Origin: Gemmatimonadota bacterium
GTDB lineage: Bacteria; Latescibacterota; UBA2968; UBA8231
DNA length: 64,000 nt
Assembly (NCBI GenBank): GCA_028875335.1
Contig: JAPPEF010000331.1
Coordinates: 38,925 to 102,924, forward strand
Direction of reading: 5' to 3'
The translations under genes were made by a program, and so were the position numbers. Shown in pieces: positions 59,707 to 64,000 of the stretch (the stretch's first letter is position 1; each line of letters opens with the position of its first letter). The notes beneath the pieces are model-generated. The model saw only the letters and a program-made list of their open reading frames with translations, did no database searches and had not been told where the DNA came from.

Positions 59707-59969
59707 ATGATGAAAGCCTACCGTGTCGAGAAACAGATCGCCGCAAACGGGCATTTTCTTCCTCAATTTATTGCGACGTCAGCAGACACCCTCAGCAGAC
59801 ACCACGCAGTAAATCCCCATATCCGCTGTCGCCTGTTCTAGCGCGATATGCTCGTCCCATACCTATAACCACTCGGCGCGTGCTAGGCCGTCCCACACCT
59901 TGACAACTACACGTATGTTCAGTATATTTTGTGCCGTTCGCACGTTAGATCTCCTCGTCAGGAACTGCC

Positions 59970-60908
59970 ATGTCTCGGTCGCAACAGGGCGTCCAAGAGC
60001 GCTATCGCCGGGCGCTCGACGCCTTGACCCAAAAGCTCCAACAAGACCGCACAGTCTTGGCCGCCATTGTCTACGGCTCCTATGCGTACGATCGAGTTTG
60101 GGAGAAGTCCGACATCGACTTGTGGATCGTCATGGCCGACGACCCCAAGGTGCGGCGCTACGAGGACCACTGCCTCACTGAAGAAGGCGTCATCATCCAC
60201 GCCAATCTCATCCCGCGCAAGCGCTTCCAGTTGAACATAGAAGGCTCGCGCCAAGGCGGATGGCTCGACTTTACCTTCGCCCACAGCACCCTCCTGTTTT
60301 CCAAGGACGAGTCCATTGCCGCGTGGTACAAAGACGCCGAGCGCATTGGCGCGCGCGACCGCGACTACCAGTTGCTGCGGCGCGCCCTACCGCTGTTGGC
60401 CACTTTGGCCAAAGCCCAGAAGTGGTACCAGGTGAAGAAGGACTACAACTACAGCTTCCTGTGGCTGCTCAATGTGGCCGACCAGCTCGCCAGCGTCGAG
60501 TGCATCCTCAACGGCCAAGCCCCGGGACGCGAGGTCATTCACCAAGCCCTCGCCTTTAATCCCGAGTTCTTCAACGCCATCTACACGGATCTCATCGCCG
60601 CTCCCAAAAACGCCCGCACCCTCAAGGCGGCTCTCCAGCGCGTAGAGACCTATCTCGACGACCACCTCTGGGACCTGTTCCGGCCCCTACTCGAGTATTT
60701 GGAGGAGGCTGAGTCCATGCGCACGGTGTCGGAAATAGAGGAGCACTTCAAGATGGAAGGCGCAGACTTCGCCTGCGAGTGGCTGGTTGAAAAGGGCTTG
60801 CTGCAAAAGATGTCGGCACCGCTGCGCCTCACCGAAAAGAGCCGCGTAGAGATGCAGGAAGCGGCCTATTACTACGACGACGACGGGACCGATTGGGGCC
60901 TGCACTAG
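59970..60908 (+). CDS. Nucleotidyltransferase-domain protein
   Basis: 312 residues. The minimal nucleotidyltransferase motif is GSYAYDRVWEKSDIDLW (36-52), giving G-S and the D-x-D metal ligands (D48, D50). Residues ~130-235 form a helical domain like the HEPN-type partners or kanamycin nucleotidyltransferase C-termini. The last ~70 residues (TVSEIEEHFKMEG, LRLTEKSRVEM) resemble a winged helix. It may modify a small molecule, RNA or a protein. The fusion of all three on one chain is notable. 59 bases separate it from uvrA. Confidence 0.8.
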   Translation: MSRSQQGVQERYRRALDALTQKLQQDRTVLAAIVYGSYAYDRVWEKSDIDLWIVMADDPKVRRYEDHCLTEEGVIIHANLIPRKRFQLNIEGSRQGGWLDFTFAHSTLLFSKDESIAAWYKDAERIGARDRDYQLLRRALPLLATLAKAQKWYQVKKDYNYSFLWLLNVADQLASVECILNGQAPGREVIHQALAFNPEFFNAIYTDLIAAPKNARTLKAALQRVETYLDDHLWDLFRPLLEYLEEAESMRTVSEIEEHFKMEGADFACEWLVEKGLLQKMSAPLRLTEKSRVEMQEAAYYYDDDGTDWGLH

Positions 60909-60953
60909 CGTGAATTAGGAATTACGAATTAGGAATTGGGGCCTGCACTAGCG
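60892..60953. repeat. 19-base direct repeat flanking an AT-rich spacer
   Basis: ATTGGGGCCTGCACTAGCG occurs at 60892-60910, covering the nucleotidyltransferase stop, and again at 60935-60953, just before uvrA. The spacer contains GAATTAGGAATT twice. The copy of the gene end looks like a local duplication. Confidence 0.85.
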
Positions 60954-60967
60954 GAATAGGACACACT

Positions 60968-63841
<2,874 letters not shown>

Positions 63842-63857
63842 GCTAGATACGTCAGAA

Positions 63858-63892
63858 CCTGTCATACTGAGCGCAGCGAAGTATCTCCTACC
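63858..63892. repeat. Half copy of family A repeat
   Basis: CCTGTCATACTGAGCGCAGC then GAAGTATCTCCTACC follows the right arm of the elements at 8739 and 37476, with four or five changes. The left arm is missing. It lies just after uvrA. Confidence 0.75.
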
Positions 63893-63918
63893 CAGGGGCC
63901 GGTGCATAATACCAACCG

Positions 63919-64000
63919 TCAAATTTCGGACAATCTCGGCATCAGATCGACGAGGTTGCAGGGCTGGTTGGTGGAATCTAGCTGCGGCCCGATGAGCTTG
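63919..64000 (-). CDS. 3' end of an unidentified gene, truncated by the window edge
   Basis: A minus-strand frame enters from the right edge and stops at 63919-63921. The visible 26 residues end in NQPCNLVDLMPRLSEI. NLVDLMPRL resembles the DLMPTL element found in the middle of FGly sulfatases, but here the frame ends soon after, so it may be a truncated sulfatase or an unrelated protein. Codon use fits coding sequence. More cannot be said from 82 bases. Confidence 0.4.
   Translation of the reverse strand, partial: KLIGPQLDSTNQPCNLVDLMPRLSEI

Noticed and set aside
59703..59903. Plus-strand frame of 66 codons after brnA
   Set aside because: No ribosome-binding site and no coding character; treated as intergenic.

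Overview
The window looks like chromosome from an uncultured, glycan- and metabolite-scavenging Gram-negative bacterium of the Latescibacterota/Poribacteria type. This is an inference from gene content: several phytanoyl-CoA dioxygenase-like enzymes, Gfo/Idh/MocA oxidoreductases, an FGly sulfatase, an enolase-superfamily dehydratase, TIM-barrel isomerases, secreted proteins with FlgD/CHU_C-like C-termini, an ASPIC/UnbV protein and two large DUF6785-like membrane proteins. No rRNA, tRNA, CRISPR array, complete transposon or phage module was recognised. Most of the window is GC-rich. The stretches at about 32.0-34.5 kb, 39.4-40.1 kb and 41.9-57 kb are visibly lower in GC.

Layout. 1-3.8 kb: an edge-truncated 5'-nucleotidase, two Nudix hydrolases (one preceded by a broken glycerophosphodiesterase start) and a TIM-barrel glycosidase-like protein. 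3.9-8.5 kb: a Gfo/Idh/MocA oxidoreductase, an ABC-2 exporter operon (two permeases and an ATPase) behind a terminator-containing leader, and an FKBP lipoprotein. 8.9-16.6 kb: a small envelope protein, then a tight seven-gene minus-strand catabolic operon (PhyH, secreted glycosidase-like, aldo/keto reductase, amidohydrolase, PhyH, sugar isomerase-like, PhyH). 16.8-26.4 kb: more sugar and acid catabolism (SMP-30 lactonase, two MDR dehydrogenases, Gfo/Idh, enolase superfamily, GGCT, PhyH), with an AAA/PD-(D/E)XK gene lodged among them and pyrD. 26.4-31.3 kb: a DUF6785-like membrane protein coupled to a secreted metalloprotease, and a PiT-like permease.

31.3-34.5 kb is a mobile-looking patch: a methyltransferase, an alpha/beta hydrolase, a VapBC-type pair with a palindromic operator, a duplicated methyltransferase 5' fragment and a RelE/ParE-type pair. 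34.6-40.1 kb: an anti-sigma/ECF sigma pair, a sulfatase, hemB, an SDR and a MORN-type lipoprotein.

40.1-57.1 kb is the most distinctive part: about ten minus-strand genes, nearly all for envelope or secreted products. They include three paralogous proteins with discoidin-like N-termini and TPNGDGxND C-termini, arranged around an 871-residue putative outer-membrane protein. A two-domain parvulin lipoprotein, small lipoproteins, a CBM9-like secreted protein, the second DUF6785-like protein and an FG-GAP/ASPIC lipoprotein complete it. I propose it builds or services an uncharacterised cell-surface structure or substrate-capture apparatus.

57.2-64 kb: a MetE-C-like methyltransferase, a tail-anchored coiled-coil protein with exact 54-bp repeats, a BrnT/BrnA pair beside a decayed BrnA copy, a nucleotidyltransferase, uvrA and the end of an unidentified gene. 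Two families of short dispersed inverted repeats recur through the window.
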